Shown in pieces: positions 31,816 through 40,295 of a stretch of DNA of 64,000 nucleotides (the first letter of the stretch is position 1; the number at the start of each line of letters is the position of its first letter). Below the pieces are notes generated by a model, which did no database searches, was not told the origin of the DNA, and worked only from the letters and a program-made list of their open reading frames with translations. The translations under genes and the position numbers were made by a program. Origin of the DNA: Streptomyces naganishii JCM 4654 (lineage in GTDB: Bacteria > Actinomycetota > Actinomycetes > Streptomycetales > Streptomycetaceae); NCBI RefSeq assembly GCF_014650575.1, contig NZ_BMVF01000007.1:1-64000 (forward strand), read 5' to 3'.

Positions 31816-32439
31816 ATGACGACGAACGCCGAGGAGCCACGGACACGTCCGCGCCGCGCCCCTGCCGGGGCCGCCGTACTGAGGGAGGACGTGACGGAGG
31901 CCATCCGCGCCGCCGTCTTCGAGGAACTGGCGGCCGTCGGATACGCGCGCATGTCCATCGAGGGGATCGCGCGCCGCGCGGGCGTCGGCAAGACGGCCGT
32001 CTACCGTCGCTGGCGCTCCAAGCTGCACCTGGTGCTCGACATCGTCTCGGCGCTCGCGGTGCAGGGCCTGCCCGCGCCGGACACGGGCCGGCTGGAGACC
32101 GACCTGCGACTGCTGTACGAGGTCACCTCGCGCGCCCTGCGCCACCCCGTGGCCTCGCAGATCATCCCCGACCTCCAGGCCGAGGCGGCCCGCAACCCCG
32201 AGATCGCCGAGGCCATGCAGAAGGCCCTGCGGGACGGGCAGGAGAGCGTCGCCAGCAGCATCCTGGCCGCGGCGGTCGGGCGCGGCGAGATCCGCGCGGA
32301 CCTGGACCGCGACCTCGCCCTCGACCTCATCTCGGGCCCCCTGTACTGGCGCGCGGTCGTCATCCGCTCCCCGAAGCTGCCCAAGGGCTACCTGGGCGCG
32401 CTGTCCCGCGCGACCGCGGAGGCCATCAAGGCGCTGTGA
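31816..32439 (+). CDS. TetR/AcrR family transcriptional regulator
   Basis: This 207-aa regulator has a TetR helix-turn-helix near residues 23-70: VTEAIRAAVFEELAAVGYAR, IEGIARRAGVGKTAVYRRW. A C-terminal ligand domain of the TetR_C type follows (LRHPVASQIIPDLQAEAARN). It is divergent from the TagG/TagH-like exporter, which makes it the probable local regulator. TATGCT at 31805-31810 lies very close to the ATG, so a leaderless transcript is possible. ATG 31804 is an in-frame alternative. The ligand is unknown. Confidence 0.9.
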   Translation: MTTNAEEPRTRPRRAPAGAAVLREDVTEAIRAAVFEELAAVGYARMSIEGIARRAGVGKTAVYRRWRSKLHLVLDIVSALAVQGLPAPDTGRLETDLRLLYEVTSRALRHPVASQIIPDLQAEAARNPEIAEAMQKALRDGQESVASSILAAAVGRGEIRADLDRDLALDLISGPLYWRAVVIRSPKLPKGYLGALSRATAEAIKAL

Positions 32440-32443
32440 AACA

Positions 32444-32473
32444 CCGCGGGGCCCGCCGGAGCGGGCCCCGCGG
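32444..32473. terminator. Bidirectional terminator between tetR and galE
   Basis: A 13-bp perfect stem (CCGCGGGGCCCGC with GCGGGCCCCGCGG) closes a CGGA tetraloop. It sits between two convergent genes and can serve both. Confidence 0.88.
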
Positions 32474-32490
32474 CGCGATGCGCGGCCGGG

Positions 32491-33471
32491 TCAGTCGCGG
32501 GCCGCCTCCGGGTGGAGGCGGACCCAGCCCTGCCAGGCCGAGGTGATCATGTCGTTGACGTCGTGCCTGGCCTTCCAGCCCAGCTCGGTGGCGATGCGCT
32601 CGGCCGAGGCGACGACCCGGGCCGGGTCGCCGGGGCGGCGCGGGGTGACCGTCGGGGGCCGGTCGTAGCCGGTGACCGCGTTGATCGTGTCGATCATCTC
32701 GCGCACGGACACGCCCTCGCCGCGCCCGATGTTCAGGGTCAGGTCCAGACCGGGGGTGGCCAGCAGGGCGCGGGCGGTGGCCACATGGGCCTCGGCGAGG
32801 TCCACCACGTGGATGTAGTCGCGGATGCAGGTGCCGTCGGGCGTGGGGTAGTCGTCGCCGAAGATGCGCGGCGGCGCGTTCTCCGTCAGCTTCTCGAAGA
32901 CCATCGGGACCAGGTTGAACACGCCGACGTCCGCCAGTTCGGGGGTCGCGGCGCCCGCCACGTTGAAGTAGCGCAGCGACGCCGTGGCCAGGCCCGTGGC
33001 CCGGCCCGTCGCGCGGACCAGCCACTCGCCGGCCAGCTTGGTCTCACCGTACGGCGACATCGGCGCGCACGGGGTCTCCTCGGTGACCAGGTCCACGTCC
33101 GGCATGCCGTACACGGCCGCCGAGGAGGAGAAGACGAACGCGCCGACCTCGGCCGCCGTCACCGCCTCCAGCAGGACGCGCAGGCCCTCGACGTTCTCCC
33201 GGTAGTAGTGCAGCGGCAGGTCCACCGACTCGCCGACCTGCTTCTTGGCCGCGAGGTGGACGACGCCGGTCACGTCGTGCTCGGCCAGCGTCCTGGCCAC
33301 CAGGTCGCCGTCCAGCGTGGAGCCCACGACCAGCGGGACCCCGTCCGGGACGCGTTCGGCGATGCCGGTGGAGAGGTCGTCGTACACCACCGTCCTCTCG
33401 CCCGCTTCGGTCATCGCGCGGACGACGTGCGATCCGATGTAGCCGGCGCCGCCGGTGATCAGCCAGGTCAT
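32491..33471 (-). CDS. galE: UDP-glucose 4-epimerase
   Basis: This 326-aa extended short-chain dehydrogenase has NAD-binding GGAGYIGSH at residues 7-15. The catalytic SSSAAVYG and Y-x3-K in SPYGETKLAG match GalE, as do RYFNVAGA, PDGTCIRDYIHVVDLA and GRGEGVSVREMI. It interconverts UDP-glucose and UDP-galactose, supplying activated sugar. AGGAG lies about 9 bases before the ATG at 33471. It is the last gene of a minus-strand run with two glycosyltransferase genes, which suggests it feeds the surface polymer they build. Confidence 0.95.
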   Translation of the reverse strand: MTWLITGGAGYIGSHVVRAMTEAGERTVVYDDLSTGIAERVPDGVPLVVGSTLDGDLVARTLAEHDVTGVVHLAAKKQVGESVDLPLHYYRENVEGLRVLLEAVTAAEVGAFVFSSSAAVYGMPDVDLVTEETPCAPMSPYGETKLAGEWLVRATGRATGLATASLRYFNVAGAATPELADVGVFNLVPMVFEKLTENAPPRIFGDDYPTPDGTCIRDYIHVVDLAEAHVATARALLATPGLDLTLNIGRGEGVSVREMIDTINAVTGYDRPPTVTPRRPGDPARVVASAERIATELGWKARHDVNDMITSAWQGWVRLHPEAARD

Positions 33472-33538
33472 GTGCGGGCGTCTCCTCATCAGTTGGCCCA
33501 TGGGTGGTACGAGAGGTGGTATGTGGACGGGCGGCCGG

Positions 33539-35140
33539 TCAGCGCAGCAGGCGGCGCAGCCGGCCGCGCAGCACCGAGGTGACCCCGCGCAGGCCGGTGG
33601 CCAGGCGCAGGGCGAGCGCGCCGGAGTGCGTGGCGTAGGGCTGGACGAGCAGCACGCCGTGCAGCAGGCTCGGCACGACGCCGCGGCGCAGCAGTTTGGC
33701 GCCGGTGCGCGCGTGCGCGGTGGTCTCGCGGGTCGTGCCGTCGGCGAAGCGCAGCCGCAGCCGCAGGTCCCAGGTGCCGGCGCCGAGCGCCGTGAGGTCC
33801 ACGGCCGTCTCGGCCGACCACAGGTCCTCGCCTGCGGGCCGCAGCGCGACCGCGCCCTGCCGGCGTGTGCGCCCCTGTTCCCGGTGCCGCCACTCGACCT
33901 CCACGGCCACCGGGCGCGCCGCGGCCACCCGGCCGTACATCTCGTGCAGGCGCAGCCGCAGCACGGTGCCACGCGCGCGCGGGCGCAGCTCGGCGTCCAC
34001 GGCGAGGGGGAGCTGGTGGGCCGGGCGGGTGAGGAACGGCTCCAGGGTGACCTGGGGCAGGTCGGCGGCCCAGACCGGGGTGCCCTGGGCGTCGCGCGCG
34101 TAGGGCGGGCAGAGCCGGGTCGGCCGGGCGGCGAGCTCCCTGAGCCGGGGCAGGTCGCGCGGCTCGGGCGAGGCGAGGATCACGCGGGCGAGCAGGCGGC
34201 CGGGCGCGGTGGGACCCGTGGTCCAGTCGGCCGCGTCGTACTCGCCGAGGAACTCGCGGGTGTGCGTCCACCAGGCCTGCCGGTACTCGGTGTCGCGCAG
34301 GCCCAGCTCGCGCGCGTACATGCGCAGCTCGTGGTCGAGGAACTTCGCCCGGGCCGCGCGCGCCAGCTCCTTCTGCCCGGAGTTCAGCAGGATCTCGTAC
34401 GCCTGCCGGCTCGCCTCCGCGCGGGCCCGCCAGTTGTCGATGCCCGCCCGGTCCAGGGAGATGGACAGCTGTTCGGCGGAGCGGCGCACGTGCCACACGT
34501 AGACGCGGTCCGGTACGAGGGCCATGCGGGGGCCCGCGGCCAGCACGCGCGCGGTGAACACGAAGTCCTCGTAGCGGAAGCGGCCCTCGGGGAAGCGGAT
34601 GGCGTGCTCGCGCAGGAAGTCGGCGCGGTACAGCTTGTTGACGCAGAGGGTGTCGTGCACCAGGCGCGGCTGCCGCGTGGGACGGTCCAGCACGGCGGGC
34701 TCCGCGTACAGCTCCTCCTGCCAGGGCACCTCGCGTCCGGAGGGCAGCTCGCGGCGCACGCACAGCCCGCTCACCACCTCGGCGTCCTCCGTACGGGCGG
34801 TGGCGAGCAGCACGTCCACCGCGCCGGGCGGCAGCACGTCGTCGCTGTCCAGGAACATCACGTACGGCGAGGTCACCGCGTCGATGCCGTTGTTGCGCGG
34901 GCTGCCGCAGCCGCCGCTGTTGGAGTCGCGTCTGATCACCCGCACGCGCTCGTCGTCGGCGGCGAGGCCGGTGAGCAGGGCGAAGGTGCCGTCCGTGGAG
35001 CAGTCGTCCACCGCGACGACCTCGCGGACGGCGGGCCCCTGGGCGAGCGCCGAACGCACCGCTTCGGTGATGTGGTCCTCGTCGTTGTATCCGATCACGA
35101 CGACGCTGACGGCGGGCTTCTGGTGGCTGTGCGGCTGCAT
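33539..35140 (-). CDS. Family 2 glycosyltransferase
   Basis: This 533-aa protein has a GT-A catalytic domain (residues 10-220) with VSVVVIGYNDEDHI, the nucleotide-binding VVAVDDCSTDGTF, and metal-binding VMFLDSDDVLPPG. Further GT2 features are LCVNKLYRADFLREH and RYEDFVFTARVL. The C-terminal 250 residues form a beta-rich domain (VDAELRPRARGTVLRLRLHE, GTWDLRLRLRFADGTTR) like those on GT2 proteins of teichoic-acid-type pathways. Sugar donor and acceptor are unknown. It lies 67 bases upstream of galE. GTG 35149 is an alternative start. Confidence 0.9.
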   Translation of the reverse strand: MQPHSHQKPAVSVVVIGYNDEDHITEAVRSALAQGPAVREVVAVDDCSTDGTFALLTGLAADDERVRVIRRDSNSGGCGSPRNNGIDAVTSPYVMFLDSDDVLPPGAVDVLLATARTEDAEVVSGLCVRRELPSGREVPWQEELYAEPAVLDRPTRQPRLVHDTLCVNKLYRADFLREHAIRFPEGRFRYEDFVFTARVLAAGPRMALVPDRVYVWHVRRSAEQLSISLDRAGIDNWRARAEASRQAYEILLNSGQKELARAARAKFLDHELRMYARELGLRDTEYRQAWWTHTREFLGEYDAADWTTGPTAPGRLLARVILASPEPRDLPRLRELAARPTRLCPPYARDAQGTPVWAADLPQVTLEPFLTRPAHQLPLAVDAELRPRARGTVLRLRLHEMYGRVAAARPVAVEVEWRHREQGRTRRQGAVALRPAGEDLWSAETAVDLTALGAGTWDLRLRLRFADGTTRETTAHARTGAKLLRRGVVPSLLHGVLLVQPYATHSGALALRLATGLRGVTSVLRGRLRRLLR

Positions 35141-35184
35141 GGAATCCACGTGCGGGAATGGTAGGGGCGGTCGGTAATCTCCCG

Positions 35185-36489
35185 TTAAGAGGGACTTGGC
35201 GTCCCGTGCGGAAGACGGTGTGCGTCCGTTGAGGGTTCCCTTCGACGTGCCACCAGTTTCGTCGAGCGCCACAGCCGGGCCATGGAGAGTACCGCGGCGG
35301 AGCCCAGCAAAACATTGCGGGTGACCATCAGCGCACAGCCCGTCCACGTGCAGGCCGCGACCTCGTAGTACAGCGTGGGGTAGGCGATCACGCTCACCAG
35401 GCTCGCCAGCGCGACCAGCGCGGCCACCGGGCGCTGGGTGGTCCGCGGCGAGGTGAGGCACACCGCGGACAGCCCGAGCAGCCAGATCATGTACTGGGGG
35501 CTGATCACCCGGCTGGTGACGGTGAACAGCAGCACGGCGCTCAGGGCCGCGTCGTAGGGCGTCGCCTCGGTCCAGCGGCGGGCCCTCACCCGCCAGAGCA
35601 CCAGCAGTCCGAGGGCGGCCGCCGACAGCGCCAGTGAGAGTTGCGCCACGGCGTGCACGTGCGGCCCGGTGAACTCCAGCGCCCCGTACTGGTAGCGCAC
35701 CCGGCCCGGCCAGCCCGCGTGCGTGGCCAGGGAGAGCGCGGTGCCGCCGAACGACTCGATCTGCACCCCGCGCCCGCCCTGCTGGCGCACGAAGGCCAGC
35801 GGGTTGCGGAACAGCAGGGACAGGGTCAGTCCGGCCCCCGCGCAGGTCAGCGCGGCGGCCGTCCACGACGAACGGGTCGTGCGGCCCCGGGGCGTGCCCA
35901 GCAGCGCCAGGGCCGGCCACACCTTCACCAGGGCGCCGAGCCCCGCGAACACCCCGCACGCGCGCGTGGCGCGCGGCAGCGCCAGCAGGGACAGCACGGC
36001 GAACGCCGTGACCTGCACGTCGTAGCGGGCCAGCGGCACGTGCAGCAGCAGCGGCAGGCCCAGCGTCCAGTAGCCGGCCCCGCGCAGCGAGCGGCCCCGG
36101 CGCGTGCCCGCGCGGGCCAGCGCGACGGCGATCACCGCGTCCACGGCGAGGGTGAGCACCACGAACGACTGGAAGTACGTCAGCCCGGGCAGCAGCGCGG
36201 GCGACAGCAGCACCACGCCCGCCCCCGGCGGGTACTGCCACAGCGTGTCGTGGGCCGGGAAGGCGCCCTGGGACAGCACGAGGTACCAGTGGTGGTAGAG
36301 CTTCCACACCTCGCGCGCCACCGCGCCCCGGCCGAGCAGCGGCCGGGTGTTGTGCGCGAGCAGCCACAGCATCAGGGCGCGGCTCAGCAGCCAGGCGGCG
36401 GCCAGGGCGAGGAGGCGGTGCCTCGTCGGCGCGCGCTCGAGGGCGCGCGTCACGTTCTGGCAGGCACGCGGCACGGCGGAGGCACTCAT
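35185..36489 (-). CDS. GT87-like membrane mannosyltransferase
   Basis: This 434-aa protein has about ten to eleven transmembrane helices and a basic C-terminus. The region WKLYHHWYLVLSQGAFPAHD before YPPGAGVVLL, plus LARYDVQVTAFAVLSLLALP and AGLGALVKVWPALAL, follow the DUF2029/GT87 pattern. That family transfers mannose from polyprenyl-phosphate mannose outside the membrane in actinobacteria. A role in extending the same surface glycopolymer as its neighbours is inferred. It lies 44 bases upstream of the GT2 gene. GTG 36492 is an alternative start. Confidence 0.87.
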   Translation of the reverse strand: MSASAVPRACQNVTRALERAPTRHRLLALAAAWLLSRALMLWLLAHNTRPLLGRGAVAREVWKLYHHWYLVLSQGAFPAHDTLWQYPPGAGVVLLSPALLPGLTYFQSFVVLTLAVDAVIAVALARAGTRRGRSLRGAGYWTLGLPLLLHVPLARYDVQVTAFAVLSLLALPRATRACGVFAGLGALVKVWPALALLGTPRGRTTRSSWTAAALTCAGAGLTLSLLFRNPLAFVRQQGGRGVQIESFGGTALSLATHAGWPGRVRYQYGALEFTGPHVHAVAQLSLALSAAALGLLVLWRVRARRWTEATPYDAALSAVLLFTVTSRVISPQYMIWLLGLSAVCLTSPRTTQRPVAALVALASLVSVIAYPTLYYEVAACTWTGCALMVTRNVLLGSAAVLSMARLWRSTKLVARRREPSTDAHRLPHGTPSPS

Positions 36490-36559
36490 CACGCCGGATG
36501 GTAATCCGAACTAATGCAATAAATCGGGCAATACGCCGATGAGCGCGTCCAAGAGCCGC

Positions 36560-37051
36560 CTATCGGCGGCCGGGGGTCTCCTCCAGGGCGGCCGTGTCGA
36601 GGGCCGTGGTGAGCCGGTCCAGGCGGATGTGCAGATCGCGGATCTCCTCCAGGGAGAAGCCGGTCGCCGACATGATCCGGCGCGGCACCAGGACCGCCCG
36701 CTCGCGTAGCGCCGCGCCCTCGTCGGTGAGGGCGACCTGGACCGACCGCTCGTCGCGCGTGCTGCGCTCCCGGCGCACCAGGCCGGCCGCCTCCAGGCGC
36801 TTGAGCAGCGGGGAGAGGGTGCCGGAGTCCAGCCGCAGGTGCTCGCCGAGCTTCTTCACGGGCGTCTCGCCGTGCTCCCAGAGCACCAGCATCACCAGGT
36901 ACTGCGGATAGGTCAGACCGAGCTCCTTGAGGAGCACCCGGTAGACGCCGTTGAAGGCGCGCGAGGCGGCGTGCAGCGAGAAGCAGATCTGACGGTCGAG
37001 GCGCAGCCAGTCCTCTTCCGGTGCCGTGTCCCGCGAAAGCTCGGTGGTCAT
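36560..37051 (-). CDS. ohrR: Organic peroxide sensor/regulator OhrR (MarR family)
   Basis: This 163-aa MarR regulator has the reactive N-terminal cysteine in LDRQICFSLHAASRAF (C23) and the family segments TYPQYLVMLVLWE, LRLDSGTLSPLLKRLEAAGL and the wing RSTRDERSVQVALT. Peroxide oxidation of this Cys releases OhrR from DNA and induces ohr. It is divergent from ohr, with an operator-like palindrome between the genes. It looks unrelated to the flanking glycosyltransferase genes. Confidence 0.95.
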   Translation of the reverse strand: MTTELSRDTAPEEDWLRLDRQICFSLHAASRAFNGVYRVLLKELGLTYPQYLVMLVLWEHGETPVKKLGEHLRLDSGTLSPLLKRLEAAGLVRRERSTRDERSVQVALTDEGAALRERAVLVPRRIMSATGFSLEEIRDLHIRLDRLTTALDTAALEETPGRR

Positions 37052-37077
37052 GGCTCCAGGGTAGCTCTGGCCGCCAT

Positions 37078-37107
37078 TTGATTGTGCACAACTGAATTGT
37101 GTGCTCT
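37078..37107. promoter_or_regulatory. OhrR operator in the ohrR-ohr intergenic region
   Basis: The perfect palindrome TTGTGCACAA (37082-37091) is followed at once by AATTGTGTGC (37095-37104), in AT-rich sequence unlike its surroundings. AATTGTGTGCA-type repeats are the known OhrR targets in Streptomyces. The site lies between two divergent starts, so it should control both genes. Confidence 0.8.
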
Positions 37108-37194
37108 ACTTATGGCCGTGAGGCCGCCGGGCCGGACCGCCAGGACCGGACCCGGCCGCCCGGACCCGACGTTTCGAGAGGGATGGTTTCTGCC

Positions 37195-37608
<414 letters not shown>

Positions 37609-37659
37609 CGGTACGGACGGGCGGCTCCTCGCTCGGCGCACACCGACGCGTCAGTCACC

Positions 37660-38033
37660 TCATCGGGTGATCGGGTTTCGGACGCTGTCGGTGTGCCGCG
37701 AGTGCGGCGGCCCGTCCGCAGTGGCGTCCGGCGTGCCCTCCGCCGTGCGCGGAGCCGGGAACGCGGGCGCCGCCCGGCCCGCCACCGCCTCCAGCAGCAG
37801 CGGCACCCCGAGCACCGGCAGCAGCCACGCCGCCACGATCAGCCGCTCGCCGTCTCCCGCCTGTCCTCGCCGCGCAGGCTCAGGGCGTAGGCGAGGTAGT
37901 TCTTGGTGTCGGGGGTGTCCCGGCCGGTGACGGTGCCGAGCTGGAGCAGGGCGAAGAGCGCGGCCAGGATCAGCACCCAGGTGCGGGGCCGCCACGCGCG
38001 CGGGCGCGTTCGCGTCCTCACCGGCGCCCTCAT
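37660..38033 (-). pseudogene. Frame-broken remnant of a membrane protein gene
   Basis: ATG 38033 overlaps the stop of the upstream transferase gene (ATGA) and encodes 64 residues: a basic start, helix TWVLILAALFALLQLGTVTG and DTPDTKNYLAYALSLRGEDR, then a stop at 37839. A second frame, picking up at RLIVAAWLLPVLGVPLLLEA, runs to a stop at 37660 and looks like the last helix and tail of the same kind of protein. The two halves overlap near 37850-37870 in different frames and the middle is missing. An internal deletion with frameshift is the simplest reading. A genuine 64-aa protein is the alternative. Confidence 0.6.
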
Positions 38034-40288
38034 GACGGTGCGAGGCGGTCGTGCCCTAGGGCCTGCGCGGGCACCTGGGCGGCGGCGGCCGCCGTGGCCG
38101 GGACGGGCGCGGACGGCTGCGGCATCCAGCCCTTCTCGCCGAGCAGCAGCGTCCGTACCACCCGCTCGGCCGCCCATCCGTCGTCGAACTCGCAGAACCG
38201 CGCCCGGAACCGCTCCCGCAGCCGCGCCGACTCCTGGTCCCGCCAGCGTCCCGAGGCGAACAGACGGGCCAACTCGTCGTAGGTGCGCGAGACATGGCCG
38301 GGCGGCCGGGCCGTGATGTCGAAGTAGGCGCCCCGGCTCGCCGTGAACGCGCCCCAGTCGTCGGCGTGGACGACGATCGGCCGGTCGAGGACGGCGTAGT
38401 CGAACATCAGGGCCGAGTAGTCCGTGACCAGCACGTCGGCGGCGAGCATGACGTCCTCGACGTGCGGTTCGTCGGTCGCGTCGACGAGCACGCCGCGCCG
38501 GTGCAGCTCGGCCAGGCCCATGCCGCGCGCCGGACCGGCCGCCAGCGAGGGATGCAGCCGTACGGCGAGGGTGTGGCCCGCGCCGAGGTCCGCCGCGAAC
38601 CGGGCCAGGTCGAACCGCTCGACGTGTCCGCCGCGCCGGTGGTCGCGGCGGGTCGGCGCGTACAGCACCACCGTGTTCCCGGGCGGGACGCCGAGCCGGG
38701 CGCGGACCGCCGCTCCGTCGCCCGGCCGGGCGTTGACCAGCGCGTCGTTGCGGGGGCTGCCGGTGCGCACCGAGGTGAAACCGCACGGGTAGGCCCGCTC
38801 CCAGACCAGCTCCGAGTGGCGGTTGGCGACCAGGCTGTAGTCCCAGCGGTCGGCCCGCTCCAGCATGGCCGGCACGTCCAGGCCGTGCCGGGCGCCGGGC
38901 TTGCCCAGCAGGTCGGCCGCCATGAACTTCAGCGGGGTGCCCAGGTGGGTGTGGATGTGGACGCTGCCCGGGCGCTTGGGCAGCGAACCGGGCCAGTTGA
39001 CGTTGTTGACGAAGTAACCGGCCCGCGCGGCCAGTCGGCGGTAGCGCAGCGAGCCGAGCAACACGTACTCCGCGTCCGGCGGCAGCAGTCCCGCCCGCTC
39101 CGCCTGCCCCGCGTCCCGGACCACCCACACCCCGCGCAGGTGCGGGGCGATCTCGCGCGCCTTGCGGTGGATCGCCGCCGGGTCGCCGAGCGCGCCCCGG
39201 TGCGAGAACGCCGAGTACATCACCAGGTCCGGCTCCAGCGGGCGCAGGGTGTGCAGCGCGGCCCAGCCGCCCTTGACCCGCCCGGCCGCCGCCCGGCGCA
39301 CCCGCAGCGCACGGCGCCCCAGCTCCCGCCGGGCACGCCCCGACTGCCGCCGCAGCCGGTAGGCGGCGTACCCGCCGAGCAGCGCCCGGACCTCCCCGTC
39401 CACCGGCGCGCCCTGCGGCCGCAGCGCGCGGAAGAGCTCGGCGGTACGGCGGAAGAACTCCGCCTTGTCGGACGGCGGCAGCCGGTCGGGCTTGGCCAGG
39501 ATGTCCAGGCAGTGCTCGCCCATCTTGCGGTGCAGACAGGGCCGCCAGGAGGCCAGTTCGGGGTGGGCGTCGACGTACGCGAAGACCCGCTCGTACTGGT
39601 CGTGGATGTCGAAGTGCCTGCGGCTCGTGGTGGACCAGATGTTGCCCTGGCGGCGCCGGCGGTAGTTCACGCAGATCCGGTCCAGGGTGGCGATCCGTCC
39701 GGCGCTGAGCATGACCGGGAAGGTCCAGGGCGTGTCCTCGTAGAAGCCCGGCGGGAAGGTGAAGCCGCCCGCCTCCACGAAGTCGCGCCGGTACAGCTTG
39801 TTCCACACCACCATCAACAGGTCGAGGATCTGCGGCCGTTCGGCGGCCGTGAAGGTCTCCTCGCCCACCTCGGCCAGCACCCGGGCCGGCACGTTGCGCC
39901 GGGTGCCGCCCCACCAGTAGGTACGCGCGTAGTCGAAGACCAGCACGTCCGGGTCGGCGCTCTCCTCCAGCCGGTGGGCCATCGCCTGGAGCGCGCCCGG
40001 GGTGAGGGTGTCGTAGCCGTCGAGGAAGAGGAGGTAGTCGCCCCCGGCGAGCGGTATGCCCGCGTTGCGGGCACGGCCGAGCCCGGCGTTCTCCGGCAGG
40101 TGCAGCACCCGCACGCGCGCGTCGCGGCGCGCGTACTCGTCGAGGATCGCACCCGAGCCGTCCGGGGAGCAGTCGTCGACGGCGATCACCTCGACGTCCC
40201 GGAACGACTGCTCCAGGACCGAGTCCAGGCACTCGCGCAGGAAACCCTGCACCTTGTAACAGGGGACGATGACGCTGAAGCGGGGCAC
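38030..40288 (-). CDS. GT2 glycosyltransferase fused to CDP-glycerol glycerophosphotransferase
   Basis: This 752-aa two-domain protein has an N-terminal GT-A domain (1-220) with FSVIVPCYKVQGFLRECLDS, VIAVDDCSPDGSG and LLFLDGYDTLTPG. The C-terminal TagF/TarF-like domain (about 360-720) has VVLYAPTRRDHRR and LVTDYSALMFDYAVLDRPIV. The usual HGTPLK motif reads HLGTPLK, so Leu occupies the position of the usual His. Such fusions build polyol-phosphate wall polymers. GTG start; it lies 7 bases after the next fusion gene, its apparent tandem paralog. The exact substrate is unknown. Confidence 0.9.
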   Translation of the reverse strand: MPRFSVIVPCYKVQGFLRECLDSVLEQSFRDVEVIAVDDCSPDGSGAILDEYARRDARVRVLHLPENAGLGRARNAGIPLAGGDYLLFLDGYDTLTPGALQAMAHRLEESADPDVLVFDYARTYWWGGTRRNVPARVLAEVGEETFTAAERPQILDLLMVVWNKLYRRDFVEAGGFTFPPGFYEDTPWTFPVMLSAGRIATLDRICVNYRRRRQGNIWSTTSRRHFDIHDQYERVFAYVDAHPELASWRPCLHRKMGEHCLDILAKPDRLPPSDKAEFFRRTAELFRALRPQGAPVDGEVRALLGGYAAYRLRRQSGRARRELGRRALRVRRAAAGRVKGGWAALHTLRPLEPDLVMYSAFSHRGALGDPAAIHRKAREIAPHLRGVWVVRDAGQAERAGLLPPDAEYVLLGSLRYRRLAARAGYFVNNVNWPGSLPKRPGSVHIHTHLGTPLKFMAADLLGKPGARHGLDVPAMLERADRWDYSLVANRHSELVWERAYPCGFTSVRTGSPRNDALVNARPGDGAAVRARLGVPPGNTVVLYAPTRRDHRRGGHVERFDLARFAADLGAGHTLAVRLHPSLAAGPARGMGLAELHRRGVLVDATDEPHVEDVMLAADVLVTDYSALMFDYAVLDRPIVVHADDWGAFTASRGAYFDITARPPGHVSRTYDELARLFASGRWRDQESARLRERFRARFCEFDDGWAAERVVRTLLLGEKGWMPQPSAPVPATAAAAAQVPAQALGHDRLAPS

Positions 40289-40295
40289 TGCTTCG

